Positions 1 through 7,773 are shown, counted from the stretch's first letter. The stretch: 11,940 bases of DNA from Oehlia diaphana (GCA_003833135.1 QZLH01000208.1:37614-49553), one strand, 5' to 3'. Made by a program: numbers and translations. Notes: a model not told the origin generated them from the letters alone.

Positions 1-720
1 GTGTGTTTAGAATGGTTGAATATAAGGTAAAAAGTTTTATTTTATGAAAACAATTTTTTTTCGAAGTCACGTGATTTGCCCCCGCTTTAGACGACCTCCA
101 TATAAAGGGGTGAACCCTACCCTTAAATGCTGTAGCGCACATCACGAAAAATCACGTGATATTTTCATCACCACCTCCACTTTCAGTCTTTCACTAAATA
201 TTCTGGGAACATTTTTTTCAGTAGTGAAAAATCTATTCGTCACATGCTATATGTTAAATGTGCGCCACACTTTATGCCGACCATTTAGTGACATTTTTTG
301 ATAGTACGCATGGTACGCAGAAGAAGTCCTGGTCTTAATTATACAATTTGAATTATTTATTTGATTAGTAAATTTTATTAATACTAATGTAATTTTTTTG
401 TTAATATTAATGCAAATTATTTGTATGGTTTAACTAATGCTACTATATTATTAATGAAAAAAAATTTTTTTATTTTAATTAAAAGGACTACTATACTATG
501 TACATTAAATTACTAGTCTCCTAAAATTAGATAAAAATTAACTAATCTCAAATTCATCCGATTGAATTTTAAGTCAGGCTTTTGGCTGTCAAAATTTTAG
601 ATTATCAAGATTCTATGACTAGCAGGATTTCGTATTTATCGGGATTTTTGATATTATGATTGTCAGGATTTTTGGAAAGTCCCATTTAAAACATATCAAC
701 AATACAAATTATATTTAACA
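1..720. other. AT-rich intergenic region, no supported gene
   Basis: I see no convincing gene here. The one plus-strand open frame (44-301) has no recognisable domain, contains two CACGTG palindromes and reads like a chance translation of a repeat. From about 570 to 675 there are loosely repeated versions of a TCAGGATTTTTG motif (near 573, 622, 641 and 661), suggesting an old degenerate tandem or mobile sequence. The stretch 66-90 (CACGTGATT followed closely by CCCGCTTTA) resembles 8131-8155. Confidence 0.6.
66..160. promoter_or_regulatory. Pair of CACGTG palindromes (E-box-like)
   Basis: CACGTG occurs at 68-73 and 153-158; the second lies within the perfect 10-bp palindrome ATCACGTGAT. CACGTG is the core site of fungal bHLH regulators of the Cbf1/Pho4 type, but binding here is only inference. 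More copies lie at 1178, 7637, 7747, 7795, 8133 and 8567, so the motif may instead travel with repeats. Confidence 0.4.
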
Positions 721-850
721 TTGAAACTGTTTATTGCAAAAAAAACATTGAATTGAAAAATTTACAAGATCTTGAAAGTTAATATCATAATCTATTTATT
801 TCTCATACTCAAGAATATAATATAATGGCGTTCTGGTAAAATTTTAAATG
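721..850. repeat. Dispersed repeat R1, copy a
   Basis: This stretch aligns by eye with 3978-4088 and 7343-7470. The shared core begins with a GAAACTGTTTATTG-like block, continues through an A-run and ATTGAATTGAA, then TTTAC-AGA-CTT, and ends in an ATAATGG..CTGGT-like block. All three copies have the same orientation and carry no long open frame. It is probably a fragment of a non-coding mobile element; no ends or target duplications can be defined. Confidence 0.6.
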
Positions 851-1316
851 TATTTATTTATTTCATTTTCGTTATTTTGTTATTTTTCTAGTTGAGGATT
901 AATAGCGGATGAACTAAAGAAAACATCAACGAGTTGAGTATTTGACCTTTTTCTTGTTAATATTCTTCTTCCATTTTCAATTAGTAGGTTAGAGATTTGT
1001 GATTATCCTGACATTACGGAATTTCAATATTTTCAATATTGTGAATTGTGATTATATATATATATATAATTTTTCACAAATTTTCAAAAATATAAAAAAA
1101 TTCTAATTTTTCTCGCCATCCTTTACCCTATTTAATACCAAACAAGAATAAAATGCATAACGCGTACCTAATTTAATCACGTGATTTCTGCGACACCATA
1201 AAACGCTAGAGTTACATATATTTATTACTGATGTTTTGTGTGACTGTACTTATAATTAATAGTGATTATAAAAGAGGTTATTTTATATATAATAAAGACC
1301 AATAGATGTTAATTTA
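851..1316. other. AT-rich intergenic region downstream of copy 1
   Basis: No gene is visible. The stretch holds a TA dinucleotide run near 1055-1070 and one ATCACGTGAT palindrome (CACGTG at 1178-1183). It is the 3' flank of the decayed gene copy 1. Confidence 0.6.
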
Positions 1317-2239
1317 TTACAATACAAACAAATTTTTTTGTAAATTATAAGAATTTTCCTTAATGAAGTAAGTTATTTCAGAAATCAAATAATTTAAAAG
1401 AATGATTAATTAGTAAACCAGTGGAGATGTATATATAAAAAAACCTAAAGTACAACTTATAAATCTTGCTTTACATACAATTTTAATATTATCTGGTAAA
1501 TCATAATCATAATTACAATTAAAAGGTATTTTACCAAGATTTGAATCTGGAACTTTATATCTTAACCCAACTATCAAATGTTGTATATGTATATGTAACA
1601 TTTTATATATTAGTTATTAATATACGTATAGTAAGGGAAATAGTTTAAAAATTATTATTATACTTACATAATAAACTAATAATTACATTTGATGTAACAG
1701 GAATCTTATTATTTTATAGTTAATTTTTAATAAAATTAAATAGATATAACAAAATATCAATTTTATTTATACTCACATAGAGATTTCAAGGACATAAACA
1801 TTTTCTTCATTGACATTATATGGGTGAATTAATACTAAAATTTTTTAATGTAATTTTAATTAATATCTAAACCTAATAATAAATTATATGTCCAACTTAC
1901 TATAAATTAGTGATGAAAGAATCCACAAAAAATATCTATTATTAAATCAAATTTAGTTGACACATTTAAATTATAAGTTCTATGTAAAGTGTAAAATAAT
2001 AATATATGAGAATACCTACAAAGAGCTTGTATATATCGTAAGTAGCATACATATCTTTACGCCATGATCATTATAATCTCCAATTTTACGTAAAGTTGCC
2101 AAATACCAAATTTCTTTATTTTACAAATTAATATATTTAATATAAATAAATTATTAAGAAAGATAATTTAACAAGTCTCATACCTGCACAAATACATGCA
2201 ATTAAATAAAATTTTAGAGATAATAATATAAGCTTTCAT
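1317..2239 (-). pseudogene. Copy 1 of six-exon membrane-protein family, decayed
   Basis: This is the same six-exon gene as copies 2 and 4, but broken. Exon 1 is 2184-2239: it starts MKAYIIISKI but has lost 11 bp compared with the 67-bp exon 1 of the other copies, so the frame shifts before the conserved GTATGAG donor. Exons 2 (2020-2113, starting EIWYLATL after the split codon), 3 (1901-1935) and 4 (1777-1834) keep GT-AG sites and the family's intron phases. Exon 5 (about 1662-1698) is one base short and meets an in-frame stop. Exon 6 (1317-1570) keeps GLRY, PFNC and the second Cys 14 residues later, but has a premature TAA at 1410-1412. The same frame then runs on to a family-like C-terminus (LQKNLFVL) and the ancestral stop at 1317-1319. 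Three independent lesions make a working product unlikely. The repaired protein is not shown. Confidence 0.72.
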
Positions 2240-2264
2240 GATTTAATCAACAAATACTATGTAA

Positions 2265-2290
2265 TTTTTTTTTTTTTAAAAAAAAAAAAA
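2265..2290. promoter_or_regulatory. T13A13 palindrome upstream of copy 1
   Basis: Thirteen T are followed directly by thirteen A, a perfect 26-bp palindrome starting 26 bp upstream of the copy 1 ATG. Long dA:dT tracts are known to disfavour nucleosomes and are common in fungal promoters. Equivalent tracts lie upstream of copies 2 and 3, with an interrupted one upstream of copy 4, so it is probably an inherited promoter feature. Its activity is inferred. Confidence 0.5.
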
Positions 2291-2829
2291 GACTCTTGAG
2301 GTATGAAAACATCATGCCATTCTTAACATGGTATACTATACTATAATTGAGGAGTAAAATTGGTGTCTCACGCCTAAACTTTAATTTCACATGATAAACG
2401 GCGACTTTACCTTATCATTTTGCCAAAAAAGGAAATAAAATAATAAGATTCTGGTGTAACAAAATTTTCGTCATTTTATGATATACTGACCAAAATGTCA
2501 TACTTTAATATGTAAATGTTTAGTATATAATTTTATACGCAAGTACAACATGTAGAGAAATATCAGTATTTGATATTCTCTCATCCAATAACTATTTAAT
2601 ATACGATACTAGCAACTAATTATATAATACTTAATTAATCACATTTCAAATTTACTATCAGTTTAAATCTCGTCAAAATTTTTTGATACGATTACGAAAA
2701 TTAAATTGAATTTTCTATATTGATTAATTTTTTAAGGTGTATATTCTTAGGTTTATTTGCTGCTTATTTAATTTATGATTAATGATCCGATGTAGAATAA
2801 CATTATGTTAAAAAATTTATAATAATTAA
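2291..2829. other. Intergenic: copy 1 upstream region and copy 2 downstream flank
   Basis: No gene is seen. The part 2355-2480 matches the upstream region of copy 3 (about 4630-4735): both have AAAATTGGT, then a block of A-rich sequence followed by AAAATAATAAGAT, then GTGTAACAAA and TTTCGTCATTT. The part 2745-2800 (TTTATTTG-TGCTTATT, then a TGATTAAT-ATCC block) matches the 3' flank of copy 4 at about 5147-5185. Both belong to the duplicated gene block. Confidence 0.6.
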
Positions 2830-3721
2830 TTATAAGACGAACAAATTTCTTTGTAAACTATCAGAAATTCTCTTAGTTACGTTAAGTAATTTTGAAAACA
2901 AAAAATATAAAGGAATTAATAACAAAAATGCGTATAACGAAAAACCCAATGTGTAACTTATAAATCTTCTTCTACACGCAATTTTAATATATTCTGATAC
3001 ATTATATTTAAAATCGCAATTAAAAGGAACTTTTCCACGAATAAAAGTTGGAATAAAATATCTTAATCCTAAATGTGTGTATATACAACATATACAGTAG
3101 ATTAGTCATTGCATGTATTTAATAATATAATTTGACTCTCTTACTAACTTACCAAGACAACTGAATAAAAAACTAGCATAAATACTAATACTGTCATGTA
3201 TAATTAATTTTTTAATAAATTAAATTGATATAACAAAGGAAAGCAAACAATTTTATTTATTATACTTACAGAGTATATATGAATAAATTATAGAGGGTAT
3301 CATCACCATTACTGCTGTCATATTTGGTATATAGTAGTACTAAAAAATAAATAAGAATTTTAATTATATTAGAAACTAATAATAATAATCAACAAGTTTA
3401 TAACTTACCGAATGTTAATAAGAAAAAATTTCCGATAAAATAACTATGATTAAATATGAATAATACATTTAAATTAAAAAAAATCGTAAAATGTAAATAA
3501 TAATATACGAAATTACTTACAAAATGTCTGAATATATAATAATGAATCCAATTTCATGTAAAGATACCAAATACCAAATTTCTATATTTTTTTTTTCACA
3601 AATATAAATAAATCTAAATTTGATAATTAGGAAAAAACGATACAAATCTCATACCTGTGCCAATACATGCAATGAAGTAAAGAACAAAAATAATTTTAAT
3701 AATAATGATAGAAAATTTCAT
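2830..3721 (-). CDS. Copy 2: putative 169-aa multi-pass membrane protein, six exons
   Basis: I do not recognise this family and assign no function. Exons on the minus strand: 3655-3721, 3521-3581, 3409-3443, 3270-3339, 3153-3190 and 2830-3068. The spliced CDS is 510 bp (169 residues plus TAA). All five introns (69-84 bp) start with GT and end with AG, and the split codons match those of copy 4. Residues 1-22 (MKFSIIIIKIIFVLYFIACI) form a signal peptide or first membrane segment. Hydrophobic stretches follow at about 24-54, 78-91 and 129-148. A more polar part (residues 92-125) holds GLRY, PFNC108 and C122 followed by RRR. The C-terminus ends KRISDSLQRNLFVL. A TATATAAAG box lies 37 bp upstream of the ATG. 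Weak points are the tiny exons 3 (35 bp) and 5 (38 bp), which are supported mainly by agreement with copy 4. Transcript evidence is needed for exact borders. Confidence 0.75.
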
Positions 3722-3757
3722 GGTTAAAGTCTGATTATAATACAAAATTTTGCTCTT

Positions 3758-3766
3758 CTTTATATA
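3758..3766 (-). promoter_or_regulatory. TATA box of copy 2
   Basis: On the minus strand this reads TATATAAAG, inside a block (ATATTATATAAAGAAGAGC) that is repeated exactly upstream of copy 4. It sits 37 bp before the ATG, so the 5' leader should be very short. Copies 1 and 3 lack the block. Confidence 0.55.
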
Positions 3767-3790
3767 ATATTTTTTCTTGTGAATTTTCGA

Positions 3791-3809
3791 TTTTTTTTTA
3801 AAAAAAAAA
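3791..3809. promoter_or_regulatory. T9A10 tract upstream of copy 2
   Basis: Nine T are followed directly by ten A, about 70 bp upstream of the copy 2 ATG and just beyond its TATA box. It corresponds to the T13A13 and T10A14 tracts of copies 1 and 3. It is probably a nucleosome-excluding promoter element (inference). Confidence 0.45.
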
Positions 3810-3977
3810 TACAAATAAAGAACGATTTTATATTTATTATTATGGAAATAAAACAATTGGTGTCATGTCGTCATTTGTATAACATGAGTATGTGTCTGCG
3901 CCTTAACATCATTTTCTAATATGGTAATGTATACAAAGTGATATTTACAACTAAAAACTCTCGACATATATTTAAAT

Positions 3978-4088
3978 ATTGAAGCTGTTTATTGTAAAAA
4001 ATATTGAATTGAAAAATTTACGAGATCTTAAAGCTTATTTCCCATATTCAAGAATGTAATAAAATGTCGACCTGATAAATTTTAAATT
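3978..4088. repeat. Dispersed repeat R1, copy b
   Basis: Same sequence as 721-850 and 7343-7470: GAAGCTGTTTATTG, an A-run, ATTGAATTGAAAAATTTACG, then an AGATCTTAAA block and a CATATTCAAGAAT block. It lies where the missing exons 3-6 of gene copy 3 would be expected, so it may mark the breakpoint that removed them. Confidence 0.6.
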
Positions 4089-4254
4089 TCTTTATTTTAT
4101 TTTTTATATTTTTTATTTTGCGTGACAGAGGGACTAGGGAAAACGTAAAGGAGAAACTTAACTTACGTGCCTGGCTTTTACCTTATTATTTGTAAATAGA
4201 ACACATTTTTAAATTAAAGTACTACTATATAAAATGTTATATGAAATTACTTAC

Positions 4255-4502
4255 AAAGAGCCTGCATATATCGTAAAGATCAACACACATCTTTACGCCA
4301 TGGCAAATGCAAATAAATATATTTTAATTTACAAGTCTCATACCTGTCCTAATACATACAATCAAATAAAGAATATAAATATTTTTACGCCATGGCAAAT
4401 GCAAATAAATATATTTTAATTTACAAGTCTCATACCTGTCTTAATACATACAATCAAATAAAGAATATAAAATATTTTAATAATAATAACATAAGTTTTC
4501 AT
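4255..4502 (-). pseudogene. Copy 3 of the family, truncated to exon 1 and end of exon 2
   Basis: Exon 1 (4436-4502, 67 bp) is intact and codes for MKTYVIIIKIFYILYLIVCI followed by KT and a split codon at the conserved GTATGAG donor. The 3' part of exon 2 survives at 4255-4301 (GVKMC...TIYAGS, ending at a GTAAGT donor), matching GVKICMLLTIYTSS in copy 1. The start of exon 2 with its acceptor is missing and is replaced by a 92-bp tandem duplication of the exon 1 end and intron. No exons 3-6 follow downstream: sequence past the exon 2 donor is unrelated and leads into repeat R1. It is a non-functional relic unless it gives a short secreted peptide, which I consider unlikely. Confidence 0.7.
4292..4475. 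repeat. 92-bp tandem direct duplication (two units)
   Basis: Units at 4292-4383 and 4384-4475 start TTTACGCCATGGCAAATGCA and differ by about one substitution plus slight end drift. Each unit contains the 3' half of exon 1, its GT splice donor, intron sequence and a CATGGCGTAAA piece of exon 2 (minus strand). The near-identity suggests a recent event. Confidence 0.9.
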
Positions 4503-4560
4503 GGTTTACTTAATAACTGGATTTGATACAAATTTTAATAATAAATATTATGTATTTTTC

Positions 4561-4584
4561 TTTTTTTTTTAAAAAAAAAAAAAA
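4561..4584. promoter_or_regulatory. T10A14 tract upstream of copy 3
   Basis: Ten T are followed directly by fourteen A, 59 bp upstream of the copy 3 ATG, corresponding to the tracts of copies 1 and 2. No TATATAAAG box is present between it and the ATG. Confidence 0.45.
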
Positions 4585-4589
4585 TCTCG

Positions 4590-5253
4590 CAATAATGTAT
4601 TTTATTTTAGTATCAGGCTGGTAAATAGATTAAAATTGGTATCATGTGTCTGTTCTTCATTGTCATCTATTATTTTACCAAAAAAGAAAATAAAATAATA
4701 AGATCCTAGTGTAACAAAGTTTCGTCATTTATGTATTAAAGTGTACAAATAAAAGGATCATAAATAAAAATATTTTATTATTATTGATAATATAGAATAA
4801 TTAAACTTGAGCGCCGAAACTTTTCGGAATCATACCATTCGTGCATATTAATAATTGTTTAAATTCTATTGGTCAATTTGGTCATGTGATGTCAGGCCCC
4901 GTGTAGCGTCATGTGAAAGATGTGACACAAATATGACCAGGGAATTTGAGATTTTTTGATAAAATTCCGAAACTATATTTCAGCATATGTCAAATCCCGA
5001 ATATATTTCGACACATGCTGTAGGTTTCGACATCCAAGTTTAAGATGTTAATATTTTAATTTATTACTGAGATTTATCACGTATCAAATTTTATCGAATT
5101 TACTGTTTTAAAATTAGATATATTTCTAATAAATATTTAAATTTAGATTTATTTGATGCTTATTATTAATATGATTAATAATCCCATAAAATTGAAAACA
5201 AGATTTTATAACCTTTAATAGCATTATTATGCTGAACCTTCCATAATAATTAA
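4590..5253. other. Intergenic between copy 3 and copy 4
   Basis: No gene is seen. About 4630-4735 is the copy 3 upstream region, shared with copy 1. A less AT-rich patch at 4805-5040 has several CATGTGA words and a small imperfect hairpin with 11-base arms at 4981-4991 and 5010-5020 (CAGCATATGTC / GACACATGCTG). The part 5147-5253 is 3' flank of copy 4, related to the flank of copy 2. Confidence 0.55.
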
Positions 5254-6207
5254 TTACAAGACGAACATATTTTTTTGTAAACTATCGGAAATTCTCTTAA
5301 TTATTTTAAATAATTTTGGATATTTTGGATACAAATAATTTAAAAAAAGGATTAATAAAGCAAATGTATATAATAAAAAATCTAAAGTGTAACTTATTAA
5401 TCTTCTTTTGCACGCAATTTTAATATTTTTTGACGCATTATATTTAAAATCGCAATTAAAAGGAATTGTTTCACTAGTAAATAATGGAATCACGTATCTT
5501 AGTCCTAAATGTGTGTATATACAACATACAGGTTAGCCATTGCATGTACTTAATAATATCTATCAAAATTTTTTTATAGGGTATATAATAATACTTTAAC
5601 TCTCTTACTAACTTACCTGAAAAATTAAACATACCAATACTCAAACTCATAAAACTGTCATACATAATTAAATTTTTTAATAATTAAAATTGATATGACA
5701 AGGAAAACAACAATTTTATTTACAGTATACTTACGAAGTATTATAAATTAAATTTTCTTCATATATATAATACACTAGTAATAAAAATTATAGATTTTTA
5801 TTATTTAAAAATTAGTAATAATGAAGTATCAATAGGATTAATAGGATTATAACTTACTGAATATTATGAGGATAATATTTCCAATAAAGTAACTATAATT
5901 AATCATATTTATAATTAACGCATTCATGTTACAAGAAAACGTAAAGCGTATAAAATAATATTTACATAGCGTCTGAAAATATAATTAAGACTTTGAACGA
6001 TGGATTTTTAAGAACATTAAATAAAGATACTAAATGCCAAATTTCTATGATACAGTATATATACACATATATATATATTAGTAATATTACAAATATAAAA
6101 TAAATAAACTTAAATTTAACGATTAGGACAAGTCTCATACCTATACCAATACATGTAATAAAGTAAAGAATAAAAAAATATTTCGTAATAATAGTAGAAT
6201 TTTTCAT
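5254..6207 (-). CDS. Copy 4: putative 169-aa multi-pass membrane protein, six exons
   Basis: This is a paralogue of copy 2 with function unknown. Exons on the minus strand: 6141-6207, 5966-6044, 5858-5892, 5735-5774, 5617-5654 and 5254-5504. The total is 510 bp, coding for 169 residues, the same length as copy 2 although exons 2, 4 and 6 differ in size (79/61, 40/70 and 251/239 bp). Introns are 73-112 bp, all GT-AG, with the same phases as copy 2. The N-terminus MKNSTIITKYFFILYFITCI is a signal or membrane segment. Exons 2-3 (EIWHLVSL...; YFIGNIILIIF) and exon 5 are hydrophobic. Exon 6 has GLRY, PFNC104, C118 followed by KRR, a hydrophobic stretch at about 122-148, and the C-terminus KRISDSLQKNMFVL. 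Exon 6 is about two thirds identical to copy 2 by eye. Conserved phases and a shared TATA box argue for a living gene. It could be secreted instead if exon 1 is a cleaved signal peptide. Confidence 0.75.
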
Positions 6208-6242
6208 GGTTAAAATATAATTATGATACAAATTTCGCTCTT

Positions 6243-6251
6243 CTTTATATA
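6243..6251 (-). promoter_or_regulatory. TATA box of copy 4
   Basis: TATATAAAG on the minus strand, 36 bp before the ATG, in the same ATATTATATAAAGAAGAGC block as copy 2. An interrupted T8...A6 tract (6269-6286) lies just beyond it, where the other copies have uninterrupted T/A tracts. Confidence 0.5.
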
Positions 6252-6299
6252 ATATTTTTTATTATGAATTTTTTTTATTATAAAAAATAAAAAATACAG

Positions 6300-6532
6300 A
6301 TAAAGAACGATTTATTCTACTAAAAGAGGAAATAAAACAATAAATGTTTTTGGTGTGATGATATGTCGTCGCGTGTGTAAAACCCTGTGTGTCGCACAAA
6401 AATATTATGATTATTGATAATAACTGAAGAACAATAGCTCTTAAAATTGTTTTTGTTTCGTTGCGAGAAAAATCAGCAATTTAAAATATTTTAATTAATC
6501 CAATACAAGCTTCTAAAAAAAAAAAAAAAAGA
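6300..6532. other. Copy 4 upstream flank and intergenic sequence
   Basis: The first 80 bases match the copy 2 upstream region (AAAGAACGATTT, then GGAAATAAAACAA and TTGGTGT blocks), showing that the duplication reached beyond the promoter. The rest is AT-rich with a 16-base A run at 6515-6530. No gene is seen. Confidence 0.55.
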
Positions 6533-6536
6533 ATGT

Positions 6537-6622
6537 CCAGAAAATGTTCGGAAAATTTTGTATGTTGAGACATTATGGCCTATGGGGGATTTCCAGAAAG
6601 TACCATTTTCCGGACATTTTGG
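6537..6622. repeat. Small imperfect inverted repeat
   Basis: The arms at 6537-6556 (CCAGAAAATGTTCGGAAAAT) and 6605-6622 (reverse complement CCAAAATGTCCGGAAAAT) pair with two gaps and one mismatch. A third related word, TTTCCAGAAAG, lies between them. It may be a short MITE-like hairpin; it has no coding capacity. Confidence 0.45.
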
Positions 6623-6835
6623 AAATAACATTATTGTTTAGCTGAAGAAAAATGATAAAAAAACTCAAATTTGGTAATATATATATAAAATTCCATGAAA
6701 GGGTTATAGGGTATATATACAATAATATTTAAATAAAAAAATCTCAACATATATTTAAAAATAGAATTTTTCTATGGCAAGCCGCCCTGGTCAAAAGTCC
6801 GCCATGTAAACCAGCATGTACACGCTATGTTTAAT

Positions 6836-6918
6836 GGCGGGTACCTGATACATGGAATGGCGGGTACCTGATATGTGGAGCGGTGGGTACCCAATACATG
6901 GAACGGCGGGTACTCGTT
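6836..6918. repeat. 23-bp tandem repeat inside the MITE-like element
   Basis: Units beginning GGCGGGTACC (or the variants GGTGGGTACC and GGCGGGTACT) start at 6836, 6859, 6882 and 6905, exactly 23 bp apart; the fourth is partial. Each unit ends in a CATGGAA- or TGTGGAG-like block. Confidence 0.8.
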
Positions 6919-6994
6919 GTAAAGAAAGATCTTTTAATAATTTGAAATTTGGTCCAAAAACAAATTAAAAACCCGCTATAAGCCTATAATATAA

Positions 6995-7084
6995 AGCGTA
7001 TACACGTTGTATTATATAGCGTGTATGCGCTATCTTTTACGGTGGGTTACCCCTGTTCTATGTCAATTTCAGGGGTAACCCGCC
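6995..7084. repeat. Two nested hairpins inside the MITE-like element
   Basis: The first hairpin pairs AGCGTATACACG (6995-7006) with CGTGTATGCGCT (7020-7031), one mismatch. The second pairs GGTGGGTTACCCCTG (7041-7055) with CAGGGGTAACCCGCC (7070-7084), one mismatch over 15 bp with a 14-base loop. Confidence 0.75.
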
Positions 7085-7162
7085 AGCCATTAAACATAAC
7101 GTGTATACGCTATGTTTAACAGTGGACTTTTGACCACTACCACTTGCCATATTTTTCTAACT

Positions 7163-7262
7163 ATCACCGGGGTGATGATCACCGGTGACTGAAATTATGA
7201 TGATCGACCAGCATTAAAAAAATATAGTCCGGTGGCCAACGGTGATGATCACCCCCGGTGAT
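7163..7262. repeat. GC-rich inverted repeat next to the MITE-like element
   Basis: The left arm at 7163-7188 (ATCACCGGGGTGATGATCACC...) pairs imperfectly with 7240-7262 (CGGTGATGATCACCC...). Each arm is itself partly palindromic (GGTGATGATCACC). The element of about 100 bp begins 6 bp after the right flanking direct repeat of the 6773-7151 element. It has no coding capacity and could be a second short MITE or a fold-back repeat. Confidence 0.6.
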
Positions 7263-7342
7263 TTTGAAGTAAAAATCTTAAAAAGAATAAAAATCTTAAA
7301 AGAATACAAATTATATATACAGTAATTTCCAATCATTTAAAA

Positions 7343-7470
7343 TTGAAACTGTTTATTGTAAAAAAAATATTGAATTGAATAATTTACGAGAACTTGAAGT
7401 TAACTGAATATTATCATCTATTGATTTCATATAATAGAATGGCCGATGGCGCCCTGGTGAAATTTTTAAT
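7343..7470. repeat. Dispersed repeat R1, copy c
   Basis: Same sequence as 721-850 and 3978-4088, starting with GAAACTGTTTATTG and an A-run, then ATTGAATTGAA and TTTACGAGAACTTGAAGTTAA. The end has ATAGAATGGC and CCTGGT, matching ATAATGGC and TCTGGT in copy a. Confidence 0.6.
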
Positions 7471-7617
7471 TTGTTGACATGAATCTATGAATTTTGAATT
7501 TTCTTCACCATTGTAGTAAGTTGAAAATCGGCAACTTACTTCTATGGTTCTATGATGGTAATTGTACCTTACCTTACTGATTAGAGTGACCGTTAAAGCA
7601 GATCTTCCCCAGCGTCG

Positions 7618-7773
7618 CCCCAAGATTTTTCACCCCCACGTGACCTGCACAAAATGTCACCCAGCGTCACGCCCCACCGTTTTCATTTTTTCAAATTTTT
7701 TAGTGGTGAAAAAAATATTTTTCACGCCCCCTTAAACATCACTGGTCACGTGGGGGTGGAAGAAATCTTGGGG
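7618..7773. repeat. Inverted-repeat element with CACGTG in both arms
   Basis: The arms are 7618-7645 (CCCCAAGATTT...CCACGTGACC) and 7744-7773 (GGTCACGTGG...AATCTTGGGG). They pair over 28-30 bases with a 2-base gap. The 98-bp centre has a second, weaker GTGGTGAAAAA / TTTTTCACG symmetry. No target duplication or ORF is evident. Probably a MITE-like or solo fold-back element. Confidence 0.7.

Larger units (their letters stand above)
6773..7151. mobile_element. MITE-like element with ~65-bp terminal inverted repeats
   Basis: The left arm 6773-6838 pairs with the right arm 7087-7151. Ends are TATGGCAAG / CTTGCCATA, followed inside by TGGTCAAAAGTCC / GGACTTTTGACCA and ATGTTTAATGGC / GCCATTAAACAT. 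The element is flanked on both sides by TTTTTC (6767-6772 and 7152-7157), a plausible 6-bp target-site duplication. It is 379 bp long, far less AT-rich than its surroundings and lacks any ORF, so any movement would depend on a transposase elsewhere. Inside are a 23-bp tandem repeat and two further hairpins. The superfamily is not assigned. Confidence 0.75.

Noticed and set aside
44..301. 85-residue plus-strand open frame
   Set aside because: No domain, Cys/His/Phe-rich composition typical of chance translation, and it spans two CACGTG palindromes in a repeat-like stretch.
4234..4419. 61-residue plus-strand open frame
   Set aside because: It is antisense to pseudogene copy 3 and reads through its 92-bp duplication; its internal repetition comes from that.
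5474..5665. 63-residue minus-strand open frame
   Set aside because: It starts in exon 5 of copy 4 and reads straight through intron 5; the GTAAGT donor at 5616 and the AG acceptor at 5506-5505 fit the family better.
6773..7262. CRISPR-like array because of regularly spaced repeats
   Set aside because: The 23-bp units are directly adjacent with no spacers, sit inside an inverted-repeat element, and the context is eukaryotic.
7414..7623. 69-residue minus-strand open frame
   Set aside because: It runs over repeat R1 and into an arm of the 7618-7773 inverted repeat; no domain is seen.
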